Below are positions 8,041 to 19,589 of a stretch of 64,000 nucleotides of DNA, in pieces. Source of the DNA: Prodigiosinella confusarubida (GTDB lineage Bacteria; Pseudomonadota; Gammaproteobacteria; Enterobacterales; Enterobacteriaceae). Location: positions 4,712,001-4,776,000 of the forward strand of contig NZ_CP025085.1 of the NCBI RefSeq assembly GCF_002847015.1, in the 5' to 3' direction. A model generated the notes under the pieces. It was given only the letters and a program-made list of their open reading frames with translations. It made no database searches and was not told where the DNA came from. Each line of letters begins with the position of its first letter. Position 1 is the stretch's first letter. A program made the position numbers and the translations under genes.

Positions 8041-9182
8041 TAGCTGTTAACAACTTTCTCATAAACGGCAATTGTCTGTTCAGTACAACGTTGCCATGAA
8101 AACGCGCCAGCACGTCGCAACCCACGGGTGATACTGCTACTTCTCCACGGCTCATCCTCAATAGCCTGAGCCAACAAATCTGTCATACTGTTTACATCAT
8201 CCGGTTTGCACATTAATCCTATATCGCCAATTACTTCGGGTAAAGAAGATGAATCCGAGCAGACTACAGGGATACCAGAAGCCATTGCTTCAAGTACTGG
8301 TAAACCGAACCCTTCATATAAAGACGGAAAACAAAACACTCGTGCACCAGCAAACAACACAGGTAGCTCTCTGGCAGGCAAATAACCAAGATAACGAGCC
8401 CATCCTTCTCTCTCTGCAACTTCAATCCGGTGCATGATATCTTCATTATGCCACCCCTTATATCCCGTCAGGATCAAAGGAATTAGGCGCCGACAATTAA
8501 GAGAAAGTCTGGAATAAGCATCCAACAATGCCACGAGATTCTTACGTGGTTCAATGGTACCGACATAGAGTAAATATTGCTGGTATTTCAATTGATACTT
8601 GTTCAATACAGGAAGGCACTCATCTGCAGTGCGAGGGTGAAAATCAGCAGAACAGGCCAACGGAACGGCATGAATATACTCAATAGGCCAGTTGAAGTAA
8701 TCTGCAACCTCCTGACGTACATAATCAGAGTCCGTGATCAACGCATCAGCACAACTAATTGTTTTTATGAGCTCTTTCTGCATAAAACGAATTCGCTGCG
8801 ATGTGTTGCATTCCGTCCAGGTAAATGGAGATAAGTCATGGAAGGTGGCGATCTTTTTACCCGGAAATGGCGGTAAAAAAAAATTTGGGCCGTGATAAAG
8901 GTAATCACCATATTCTTTCAATGCCTTGCGTTTTAGCAAAGGCATTAGAACCCGGTAAACCTCGGTAGCAAAATAGCTTTTCTGTACCCACTGTTTCATA
9001 CCGTGCTGCAGCCCGGCTCTCTCTTGAACCACAGGTAGCTCTGAGAGAAAACGATTACCAGCGAAGAACTTGAGGTCAGAAAGTTGGGGAGCCTGCATTA
9101 GAGCAGATGCAAGCTCCCATGTGTAACGGCCAATACCCGTTAAAGGAAACCGAATTGTTTCAACTGATAATATAATCCTCAC
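8040..9182 (-). CDS. WbpY-like glycosyltransferase (GT4)
   Basis: GT4-family enzyme, about 380 aa. Seen: FPLTGIGRYTWELASALM near the N-terminus (acceptor domain), YVGTIEPRKNLVALLDAY at the start of the C-terminal Rossmann domain, and FPSLYEGFGLPVLEAMASG with the E-x7-E donor motif. I chose GTG 9182 because it gives a four-base GTGA overlap with the rmd stop codon and the normal MRIILSVE start; the longer form to 9200 adds six residues. The order gmd-rmd-GT-GT parallels the A-band D-rhamnan genes of Pseudomonas, where WbpY adds internal rhamnoses. The D-rhamnosyltransferase role is inferred. Confidence 0.78.
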   Translation of the reverse strand: MRIILSVETIRFPLTGIGRYTWELASALMQAPQLSDLKFFAGNRFLSELPVVQERAGLQHGMKQWVQKSYFATEVYRVLMPLLKRKALKEYGDYLYHGPNFFLPPFPGKKIATFHDLSPFTWTECNTSQRIRFMQKELIKTISCADALITDSDYVRQEVADYFNWPIEYIHAVPLACSADFHPRTADECLPVLNKYQLKYQQYLLYVGTIEPRKNLVALLDAYSRLSLNCRRLIPLILTGYKGWHNEDIMHRIEVAEREGWARYLGYLPARELPVLFAGARVFCFPSLYEGFGLPVLEAMASGIPVVCSDSSSLPEVIGDIGLMCKPDDVNSMTDLLAQAIEDEPWRSSSITRGLRRAGAFSWQRCTEQTIAVYEKVVNS

Positions 9183-10068
9183 TCCGATTCCAACATCCAA
9201 CGGAGTGTTTCTTCAAGTTTCGGCGTCTGCCATTCACCAATCAACGAACGAAGCAAGGTAGCATCACCGCATAGCGTTTTGACCTCATTTGTCCGAACCC
9301 AAGCAGAATTCACACTAATACCTATATGATAACCGGTAATCGACTCACAGAGAGCAATCACTTCACGCAGGCTGTGCATCTGGCCAGAACAGACATTGAC
9401 CACCTTGCCCGCGACACCATTTTCAATCAAACGGCGATATGCCTGAACCAAGGCGCGTACATCACTGAAATCTCGCCAGACATCCAGGTTCCCCAGTTCA
9501 AGAATCTGGGCTTTACGCTTAAAGTGATCGACTATCTTAGGTAGCAGAAAGTCATTCGTCTGGCCAATCCCTGTGTAATTGAAAGGCCGGGTGATGACGA
9601 TCGGTAGGCGATCCATCCACAGATGGGCCATAAATTCCATAGATAACTTACTGACGGCATAGTCATTAGCAGGATCCGGCTGAGCAGACTCAGCCAGCAT
9701 TCCTTCCGAACGGTTACCATAAACATTGGCACTGCTGGCAATCAGAACTGACTGAGGCTTTTTGGTCGTTTTATCAAGGCATTCGAGCAGATTATGCGTG
9801 CCAATTACATTCACCTGATAGTAATCATTGGCATTACCATGGCCGATAAAGGCCAATGCGGCCAGATGGATAATCACATCCGGTTGGATGTGATCAATAA
9901 CGTCCTGCAATCCGGGTTGGTCAGCCAGATCAACCTGGAAAAAATCGGCTCCGGACGAAGGTTGTGTCCCCAACCCAAAGACATGATACCCTGCCGACGA
10001 CATTTCGCCTGCCATATAACGGCCGGTAAACCCATTAATGCCAGTGATCAGAATGCGTTGTTCAGCCA

Positions 10069-10069
<1 letters not shown>
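9179..10069 (-). CDS. rmd: GDP-4-keto-6-deoxy-D-mannose reductase
   Basis: Extended short-chain dehydrogenase, 296 aa, expected to reduce GDP-4-keto-6-deoxy-D-mannose to GDP-D-rhamnose. It has the N-terminal dinucleotide motif ITGINGFTGRYMA (GxxGxxG), DVIIHLAALAFIGHG, and the catalytic Ser/Tyr-x3-Lys (DYAVSKLSMEF). The family members FcI, Tld and Rmd share this fold. Rmd is chosen because of the WbpY/WbpZ-like neighbours and the lack of a C3/C5 epimerase partner, but a 6-deoxy-D-talose reductase (Tld) cannot be excluded from motifs alone. The ATG overlaps the gmd stop codon (TGATG). Confidence 0.82.
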
Positions 10070-12475
<2,406 letters not shown>

Positions 12476-15400
12476 ATGACTTTTGTTTCATACGCAAAAA
12501 ATTTTGAGGATGTAATTTTAAAGCGTGCCCTGAAGCAGATGAGTAAAGGTTTTTATATCGATATTGGTGCAGCCCAGGCAGATATTCATTCTGTAACGAA
12601 TGCATTTTACAAGGAAGGTTGGCATGGAGTTAATATTGATCCGAACACAGATTCATTTAACCAATTGGTTCAGAAACGTCCTAAAGATGTAAATCTGAAT
12701 ATAGCGATTTTGGATAAAAAGTATTCGGATGTTCCACTTTACGTTTTCAAAGAAAAAGGGATTTCAACATTTGAAAAAGGTTTAGCTAAATACTTTTCAG
12801 ACTACGGGTTTAGCTACAAAACATATACTTCAAGTTCTTTAACCCTTAAAGATATATGGGAAAAATACGTTCCTCAGGGGCAAGAGGTGCATTTTCTCAA
12901 TATTTCTGTGGAGAATACTGAGTTACAGGTTATTGAGGGAAATGATTGGGAACGCAACAGACCCTGGATTGTGGTTGTACAGACCGTTGATCCGCTCGGG
13001 GGGGAAACCAAATCAAAGAAAATTGAAGACGCCTTTCAGAAAGCTGGCTATGATTCGGTTTGTTTCAATGGCGTCAATCGTTTTTATCTGGCGCATGAAA
13101 AACGTGAGCTTGCCGAGCTTCTCACATTACCTTCCAGTGTATTGGACGAATTTGTGCCTGTAGCAGAGTTTGAAAAAGCTAATGCGCTGGTTGCGTTGAG
13201 CTCTGCTATTGCTGAACGTGATGAAGCGCGTGCTGCACTGAATGCGGCAATCGCCGAGAGGGACGAATACAAAGTTTCCGTTGATGCGATCGCGATTGAG
13301 CGTGATCAGTTTGAGAGAGACAGGCATTTTTTGCTGCATTCGCGATCTTGGCTGATCACAAAGTTCTTACGAGAATTGTCCCTTTTTGTTAAAACCCAGA
13401 AAACCGCATTAAGAAATAATATGAAATCAATCATCATTTTTTCTTATAAAAAAGCACGCAATTTCCCTTACCTGTTGAATCTTGTAAAGAAAATTTTGTC
13501 AATGTCTCCGCGCATTGAAATTAAAATCAGGCGACTGGTGTCCACTTATCGGCAAAACTTAATTCTCCCATGTGACAACATCAAAATAAAAGATGGGCAT
13601 GACAATCACAACGTCTCTCTTTTAGTGAATGGTTTGAATGTAAGGCCTATTCAGAAGAAAATCGTTTTCATTTATGTTGATTTTACTTGCAGACAGGATT
13701 CGATGTTTGGCATTACTCGTGTGGTGACAAAATTGACCGAAAATCTTTGCAATTTGGGCGAAACAGTTGTTCCGGTTAAACTGTCTCCCGATACGCTCAG
13801 ATTAGCTCCGTTGTCCGAAGCAGAATTGGAAAACTTCAAGAAAATTGCAAACATAAAGCTCAACTCACTTTCGCGTCATCTTCTTGATAAGGATTATTTT
13901 GATCAGGTGGGGCCACATCTAAAATCGTCTCCGGTGCAACACTGGCTTCTTGTCCCGGAAGTTACATATCATACTTATCATAATGTTCCTGTGACCTCCC
14001 GGCTAATCAAATGTGCACGGGATTGGGGCCTGAAAGTTGGTTCCGTGTTTTACGATCATATTCCTCTGACACACGAGTCAGCGAGTTCTAATGCCCTTAA
14101 ACATATGCGGTATTTGTCCGATCTGTCCCTGTCAGACATTATTTGGCCAATAAGTGATTTTTCCGGTAGAGAGCTACATCATTATTATGCCGCGATAGAG
14201 AAGCTTTCTACCAGAGAGACTCCCGTCATTTCTGCCAACAATTTGCCAGAAGCGGATGCATCTGAGAGACAGATTTTTGATTGGTCTTCTACTGAAAAAA
14301 TCATTCTTTCCCTTGGATCAATATGCCTGAGAAAGAACCAGTTAACGTTGGTCCGGGCATTTAATGCCTATTCTCATTCTCATCCTGAAACAGAGTGGAA
14401 ACTGGCTCTAGTCGGACAGTACGTCGAACCGGAATATATGGTACAGGTCCAAAACGAAGCCCGGAAAAATAAGCGTATTTGCATATACAACGAGATGAAT
14501 GATGCGGATCTGGACCTTCTTTACAAGAAGGTCGCCTTTACTGTGTTCGCCTCGACGAATGAAGGATATGGATTGCCGATCGTCGAAAGTCTCTGGCGCC
14601 TGAGACCTTGCATTTGTGCTGCAAACGGAGCGATGCTGGATCTGGCAAGGCATGGTGGTTGCGTAACAGTAGATGTTACAAACCAAGTAGTTTTGCAGAG
14701 TGCCGTTGAAAAGTTGATCGTAGACAGATCATTCTATGACGCAAAAATAGGTGAGATCATCCGGCGACCAATGCGAAGCTGGTCTGAGTATGCCCAGCAA
14801 ATAATCAATGAAACGAATCGACCTAGATCGAATCTGACATTTGATGGTGTGATTTGCGTTTGGGTTGATGCGACTATTGCATCTAGCGGGAATAGCGGTA
14901 TTCAACGTGTAACCCGACAATTATGTCGCACTCTAATAGAGGCAGGACACCGGTTGGTGCCAGTAAAATGGGATGAAAAAAGACATTGTGTAACCGTTGC
15001 AAATGACACTGAGCTTGCAGTTCTGGCCGCATGGAATGGCCCAGATCCGAAGAGATGGTTGAAAGAGCTGCCTGAGTATAGTGACTATGAGCCAATCGTT
15101 TATCTTTTAAGCGATTTACCTCTCAATCGTGATCTTTCTTTTCAGCAAGAGGTGATTCAATACTTCAAAGAAAAATCTGCTCATTGTTGTAGCATTTTCT
15201 ATGATGCCATCCCTCTTATCATGGATGACATATATCCGCAGCCCTTTGTTCAGGCGATGCAACAATATATGAAAATGCTCGATCAGATGGACCAGGTTTT
15301 TAGTATTTCAGAGAGCAGCAATGACGATCTTTACCGTTTTTTAAATATAAAAGCGCTTAAAGGTCTTGCTCTTGAGCAAAGATTAAAAGCAGTCTGTTTG

Positions 15401-17101
15401 CCTGAACAGTACTCAGCATCCTCAAGAATTAAACGGCCTGTCCTGTCATCGGACGAAACATGCAACATTATTTGTGTGTCGACTGTGGAGCCAAGAAAAA
15501 ATCACCTGGTACTTTTACAGGCATTCCTTGATGCTGAAAAAAAATCTCCACGAAAACTGAAATTAACACTGATTGGCAGCGGTAATACATTCGATACAAC
15601 ACTTAAGCCAAAAGTGAATGATCTGATTGCCCAATCAGAGAATATTGAATGGATTCAGGATGCTGATGATCAAAAACTTAGCGAATGCTATCAATCGGCA
15701 CATTTCACGGTTTATCCGTCTGTTCGGGAGGGGTTTGGCCTGCCGATTGTTGAGAGCCTATGGTTTGGACGCCCTTGTATTTGCGCCAATTTTGGTCAAA
15801 TGGCAGAGCTTTTACAGCATGGTGGGTGTTATGGGGTAAATGTACACAATGCTGATGAGATTAGAGACGCAATTATTGCGTTAGCCAATAACGGCAGTGA
15901 ATATCAGAAACTTGTGGAAGAGGCGTTAAATCGCCACTTTAAGACATGGGATCAATATGCAGAGGAGCTTGTTTCACTCATTTGCGAGCATACCTCGTAT
16001 AAAAAGGTGGCAGTTCTACCAGAAGTACCAGATACGTCAATTTCGTTGTTCCTTCCGGAAAGGCCCAAGCTGTCTGTTTGCATAACAACATATAATCGTA
16101 AAAAGTGGCTTGCGATTAACATTGAGAACTTTATCTCGGTATCTGTCGGTCTGGAAAAGGACGTCGAACTAATTATTTGCGATAACTGCTCTCATGAATG
16201 TATAGATGATCTGATTGCGAAATATCACCATTACTCAAACATAACGTTTTACCAGAACAGTGCGAATATCGGGATGTTAAATAATCTTCCCCAGACAGTT
16301 TCGTTTGCAAATGGCGAATATGTCTGGCTGATAGGTGATGATGATCTAATCCACAAAGATGCTTTGCAAAACATCCTTGACATAATTAAGAAAAAATCTC
16401 CCGACCTTATCAATTTGAATTACAATGTCAGTAGTGCTGATGTGCCGGAAAGTCTGGATTCTCTCGATGAATATTTAGACAAGGCTCAGAATTATACCCT
16501 GGACGGGGTAAGCAAAGTTGCACCGATCAGGGAAATATCGTCTCGGAACGAAAATTATTACACAGCCATTTATTCCTTTGTGGCGCGCCGAAATTTCTCA
16601 TGGCGTATTTTTAACCAGGATACGTCGGGCGCTCCGTTCAGCAGCATGCAAACCTGTGTTCCTTCATCAAAATATATCCTGTCCAAGATGATGGAGGAGA
16701 AAGGCTATTGGTTAAACAAGCCAGCAATAACCATCAATCTGAAGGTATCCTGGGGAGAACATGCGTCAATCTGGCTGCTGGAACGAATCCCTGAAGTATA
16801 CGATCTGGCTGAGCTGAATGGTGCGCCAGAAAAGGATGTATCTCATTGGCGTGACCATACATTCCGAAATAGTATCCATTGTCTAGATCTTCTCCAGAAA
16901 GCTGACAATAATGGATCTTACCCTAACTTCAGTTTTGCTCGCTATCTTCGTCGTAACCGCGGGGTGGACAGTTTTGAAACATATCTTCCAATCGTCAAGA
17001 AGAGCTATCAAAAAGCTCGGGATAATGGGATCCCATTTGCGGATCTTACCGAAGAGGAGTTTGCCACAATCTCAACTATTAGAGTGGAGCAGCAGCAATG
17101 A
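12476..17101 (+). CDS. Fusion: FkbM methyltransferase, coiled coil, two GT-B and one GT-A glycosyltransferase
   Basis: A 1541-residue cytoplasmic protein. Residues 1-210 are an FkbM-type SAM methyltransferase (start MTFVSYAKNFEDVILKRAL, SAM motif GFYIDIGAAQA). Residues about 230-300 are a heptad-rich coiled coil with repeated AIAERDE units, ending in HSRSWLITKFLREL. Residues about 390-770 and 790-1170 are two GT4 domains that resemble each other, each with an E-x7-E donor motif (STNEGYGLPIVESLW near 690; SVREGFGLPIVESLWFG near 1084). Residues about 1195-1541 form a GT2 domain (SVCITTYNRKKW; GDDDLI near 1286). It is the first gene of a plus-strand operon, with AGGA before ATG 12476. It probably builds, and possibly methyl-caps, the O-polysaccharide; that role is inferred by analogy with WbdA/WbdD systems. 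Confidence 0.85.
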   Translation: MTFVSYAKNFEDVILKRALKQMSKGFYIDIGAAQADIHSVTNAFYKEGWHGVNIDPNTDSFNQLVQKRPKDVNLNIAILDKKYSDVPLYVFKEKGISTFEKGLAKYFSDYGFSYKTYTSSSLTLKDIWEKYVPQGQEVHFLNISVENTELQVIEGNDWERNRPWIVVVQTVDPLGGETKSKKIEDAFQKAGYDSVCFNGVNRFYLAHEKRELAELLTLPSSVLDEFVPVAEFEKANALVALSSAIAERDEARAALNAAIAERDEYKVSVDAIAIERDQFERDRHFLLHSRSWLITKFLRELSLFVKTQKTALRNNMKSIIIFSYKKARNFPYLLNLVKKILSMSPRIEIKIRRLVSTYRQNLILPCDNIKIKDGHDNHNVSLLVNGLNVRPIQKKIVFIYVDFTCRQDSMFGITRVVTKLTENLCNLGETVVPVKLSPDTLRLAPLSEAELENFKKIANIKLNSLSRHLLDKDYFDQVGPHLKSSPVQHWLLVPEVTYHTYHNVPVTSRLIKCARDWGLKVGSVFYDHIPLTHESASSNALKHMRYLSDLSLSDIIWPISDFSGRELHHYYAAIEKLSTRETPVISANNLPEADASERQIFDWSSTEKIILSLGSICLRKNQLTLVRAFNAYSHSHPETEWKLALVGQYVEPEYMVQVQNEARKNKRICIYNEMNDADLDLLYKKVAFTVFASTNEGYGLPIVESLWRLRPCICAANGAMLDLARHGGCVTVDVTNQVVLQSAVEKLIVDRSFYDAKIGEIIRRPMRSWSEYAQQIINETNRPRSNLTFDGVICVWVDATIASSGNSGIQRVTRQLCRTLIEAGHRLVPVKWDEKRHCVTVANDTELAVLAAWNGPDPKRWLKELPEYSDYEPIVYLLSDLPLNRDLSFQQEVIQYFKEKSAHCCSIFYDAIPLIMDDIYPQPFVQAMQQYMKMLDQMDQVFSISESSNDDLYRFLNIKALKGLALEQRLKAVCLPEQYSASSRIKRPVLSSDETCNIICVSTVEPRKNHLVLLQAFLDAEKKSPRKLKLTLIGSGNTFDTTLKPKVNDLIAQSENIEWIQDADDQKLSECYQSAHFTVYPSVREGFGLPIVESLWFGRPCICANFGQMAELLQHGGCYGVNVHNADEIRDAIIALANNGSEYQKLVEEALNRHFKTWDQYAEELVSLICEHTSYKKVAVLPEVPDTSISLFLPERPKLSVCITTYNRKKWLAINIENFISVSVGLEKDVELIICDNCSHECIDDLIAKYHHYSNITFYQNSANIGMLNNLPQTVSFANGEYVWLIGDDDLIHKDALQNILDIIKKKSPDLINLNYNVSSADVPESLDSLDEYLDKAQNYTLDGVSKVAPIREISSRNENYYTAIYSFVARRNFSWRIFNQDTSGAPFSSMQTCVPSSKYILSKMMEEKGYWLNKPAITINLKVSWGEHASIWLLERIPEVYDLAELNGAPEKDVSHWRDHTFRNSIHCLDLLQKADNNGSYPNFSFARYLRRNRGVDSFETYLPIVKKSYQKARDNGIPFADLTEEEFATISTIRVEQQQ

Positions 17102-18012
17102 GCAATCCTCTTCTTAGCATTGCTATCCCTACCTATAATTTCGGCCGATTTCTTCCGGATACGCTCAATACCATTCTGCCGCAGGCAGAGGAGTATGATG
17201 TTAATGTTTTGGTTTTTGATGGCTGCTCGACTGATAATACACAAGAAATTGTTTCACAATTTCAAGAGCGCTACAATAACCTTAGATATATAAAGGCTAT
17301 GGCGAAAGGTGGCATTGATTATGATATGACATTGAGCGTTTCCTTTGCCGACAGTGATTATTGCTGGCTTTTTTCGTCAGATGATTTGTGCCTTGATGGC
17401 TCTGTAGATTATCTTCTGGGCCGAATTAAACAATATAGGCCCGATTTGCTTTTGGTCAGACACAATGAATGCGATTTTGATATGAATGTGCTGACAGATT
17501 GGCCTATCCTTAATCATAAAAATGAACGTTTGTATGATCTGAATAATCCACAAGAGTTAGAGCAATATTGTAGCTCGTCAAAAACATCAGAGGCGTTTTT
17601 CTCGTTTATGGGTGGTCTCGTTGTCAATCGTAAAACATGGTTCGATGTTCCGTTGAATCTGGATGCCACGAACAAAAGCTGGGCACATGTTACCCGCATT
17701 TTTTCGTTGACCCGTAAAAGCTTCAAGTTGCTTTATTGCCCTCAAGTGCTACTTAATAGACGTGGTGGCAATGACAGTTTTTCTCAGAGCGGGATGTTTG
17801 AACGTCTGAAACTTCAGGTTAATGGCCTTCAGTCTGCTGTTGCGAAATCAACTGAAAATCCAGTAGTTATGCGAAATCTGAAGCGTGTTATTTTGAACGA
17901 AATTTATCCTAATTGGTATAGGGCCGTTGAGGCTGACCTTGTGTCTCAAAATGCATCAGCAGAAACGATGTCGGAATTGGGATGCTTACTTCAATCAGTC
18001 AAGGAAGTTTAA
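17098..18012 (+). CDS. Family 2 glycosyltransferase, abequosyltransferase-like
   Basis: A 304-residue GT-A enzyme. The N-terminal nucleotide-binding strand SIAIPTYNFGRFLPDTL, VFDGCSTDNT and the metal-binding region CWLFSSDDLCLDG are visible. The general layout resembles RfbV/abequosyltransferase-type O-antigen enzymes that transfer deoxysugars. Its ATG overlaps the stop codon of the fusion gene (ATGA), so the two are translationally coupled and probably act in the same polymer. Donor and linkage are unknown. Confidence 0.8.
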   Translation: MSNPLLSIAIPTYNFGRFLPDTLNTILPQAEEYDVNVLVFDGCSTDNTQEIVSQFQERYNNLRYIKAMAKGGIDYDMTLSVSFADSDYCWLFSSDDLCLDGSVDYLLGRIKQYRPDLLLVRHNECDFDMNVLTDWPILNHKNERLYDLNNPQELEQYCSSSKTSEAFFSFMGGLVVNRKTWFDVPLNLDATNKSWAHVTRIFSLTRKSFKLLYCPQVLLNRRGGNDSFSQSGMFERLKLQVNGLQSAVAKSTENPVVMRNLKRVILNEIYPNWYRAVEADLVSQNASAETMSELGCLLQSVKEV

Positions 18013-18017
18013 GCTAA

Positions 18018-19253
18018 ATGAAATATAATGCCATAAAACAGTGTAGAATCGGAAAGTCGGAAAATCTGCAAATGGTTCTTTCTTTGGGGAATCAGGCTCT
18101 TACTGGCGTTTTTCCCAAAAGTCCTGATGAAACTATCACATCAGGCCCGCTGGAACTTGGCTGGTGCCCGGATAGCGGCTTGCTGCAGTTAATGCATTCT
18201 TATGAACCTGATGAGATGTATGGTGATAACTACGGGTATCGCTCTGGCTTAAACCAATCAATGGTAGATCACCTTACCAGAAAGATTTCCTGGTTGGAAC
18301 GTCGTGCTGAATTGCAGAATGGCGATACAGTTCTGGATATTGGATCAAACGACTGCACTTCTCTCAAAGCCTATTCTGTATCACATATCAAACGCATAGG
18401 CATTGATCCAACGGGACGTAAATTCAAGCAGTACTATCCTGATGATGTGAAACTAGTCCCTGATTTTTTCAATGCTGTGAATTTTAAATCCGCTAGTAAT
18501 GAAAAAGCCAAAATCGTAACCTCGATTGCTATGTTTTACGATCTGGAAGATCCGATTGCCTTTGCGCGGGACGTAGCGTCCATCCTGCATCAGGATGGTG
18601 TCTGGCATCTTGAGCAAAGCTACATGCCTTCCATGCTCAGGATGACATCTTATGACACTATATGTCATGAGCATCTGGAATATTATTCTCTCGAAGCCAT
18701 TTGCTACATCATGGACCGGGCCGATCTCAAAGTAGTTGACGTGTCAATGAACGCAGTCAACGGTGGCAGCTTTGCGGTAACAGTTGCACATAAAGGTAAC
18801 ACTCGTATTAAACCAAATACGCCAGTTATCGAGTGGCTTCTGGCTCAAGAGGACGCAATGGGACTTTATACTCCGCGCCCTTATCGTGATTTTGAAGAAC
18901 GCGTATATCGCCATCGCAAGGATGTTACCAATTTGATCCGTACCTTGACGGCTGATGGGAAAAAAGTTCTGGGTTATGGCGCGTCGACGAAGGGCAATGT
19001 GTTGCTGCAATTCTGTAATCTGACAGCAGCAGATATTCCAGTGATCGCTGAAGTAAACGAAGAAAAATTTGGTCGCTTTACGCCGGGAACGAATATTCCA
19101 ATCGTGTCCGAGGCCGAGGCACGTGCAATGAAGCCTGACTATTTCTTTGTCCTGCCATGGCACTTTAAAGAAGGTATACTTAAGCGGGAAAAAGACTTCT
19201 TGAACTCTGGTGGCCACTTCATTTTCCCATTCCCGGAAATTGAAATCATCTGA
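18018..19253 (+). CDS. Sugar C-methyltransferase (Methyltransf_13/14 architecture)
   Basis: 411 aa with three parts. An N-terminal zinc-ribbon-like segment spans residues about 9-60 (QCRIGKSENL and GWCPDSGLLQL). A SAM-binding Rossmann domain has VLDIGSNDCTSLKAY near residue 105. A C-terminal domain contains VLGYGASTKGNVLLQF, typical of NDP-sugar C-methyltransferases such as TylC3/NovU. Those enzymes methylate carbon 3 or 5 of a 4-keto-6-deoxysugar. The usual CxxC pairs are reduced to single cysteines here (C-R-I-G and C-P-D-S), so metal binding may be altered. It follows the GT2 gene by five bases. It could give a methyl-branched 6-deoxyhexose; the substrate (GDP- or CDP-4-keto sugar) is not known. 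Confidence 0.8.
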   Translation: MKYNAIKQCRIGKSENLQMVLSLGNQALTGVFPKSPDETITSGPLELGWCPDSGLLQLMHSYEPDEMYGDNYGYRSGLNQSMVDHLTRKISWLERRAELQNGDTVLDIGSNDCTSLKAYSVSHIKRIGIDPTGRKFKQYYPDDVKLVPDFFNAVNFKSASNEKAKIVTSIAMFYDLEDPIAFARDVASILHQDGVWHLEQSYMPSMLRMTSYDTICHEHLEYYSLEAICYIMDRADLKVVDVSMNAVNGGSFAVTVAHKGNTRIKPNTPVIEWLLAQEDAMGLYTPRPYRDFEERVYRHRKDVTNLIRTLTADGKKVLGYGASTKGNVLLQFCNLTAADIPVIAEVNEEKFGRFTPGTNIPIVSEAEARAMKPDYFFVLPWHFKEGILKREKDFLNSGGHFIFPFPEIEII

Positions 19254-19316
19254 TACAGGAAACTGCAATCATTCTGGTGGCATAGGGAAAGATTGGGTCT
19301 ATCTTGTCAACTACTG

Positions 19317-19348
19317 GAGAAAGGTTTTAAGTCTTTAGAACCTTTCTC
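19317..19348 (+). terminator. Inverted repeat downstream of the plus-strand module
   Basis: GAGAAAGGTT and AACCTTTCTC form a perfect 10-bp stem with a 12-base loop, 64 bases after the methyltransferase stop codon. No T-run follows, so it is only a candidate terminator. Confidence 0.4.
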
Positions 19349-19409
19349 AATATCAGCGCAGCGGACTTTTTGGCTGAGTAGGAATTAGATATTCATCGGC
19401 ATCCAAACC

Positions 19410-19531
19410 GTGGCCAGTCGGCTAACTCTCGTTGTGTGGATAAAAAGATAACGTAATAATCTGGACAGGTATCAAAACTATTTTCGACGTAGGACAACAG
19501 CTTGTTTATCCGGTTGTTGAGCCAAGAAAAC
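19410..19531. repeat. Decayed left end of an older IS66-type element
   Basis: These 122 bases repeat, with many changes, the left end of the intact IS66 that follows. They carry the terminal-repeat-like GTGGCCAGTCGGCTAACTC, then the CGTTGTGTG block, and on the minus strand a decayed C-terminus LNNRINKLLSYVENSF matching NNRISELLPYAENSF of the intact transposase. The intact element starts exactly at the next base (19532). Confidence 0.75.
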
Positions 19532-19589
19532 GTAACCGAACGGCGAAGTCGCGTTGTGTGATTAAAATAATGTAATAAGCTGGCAGATA

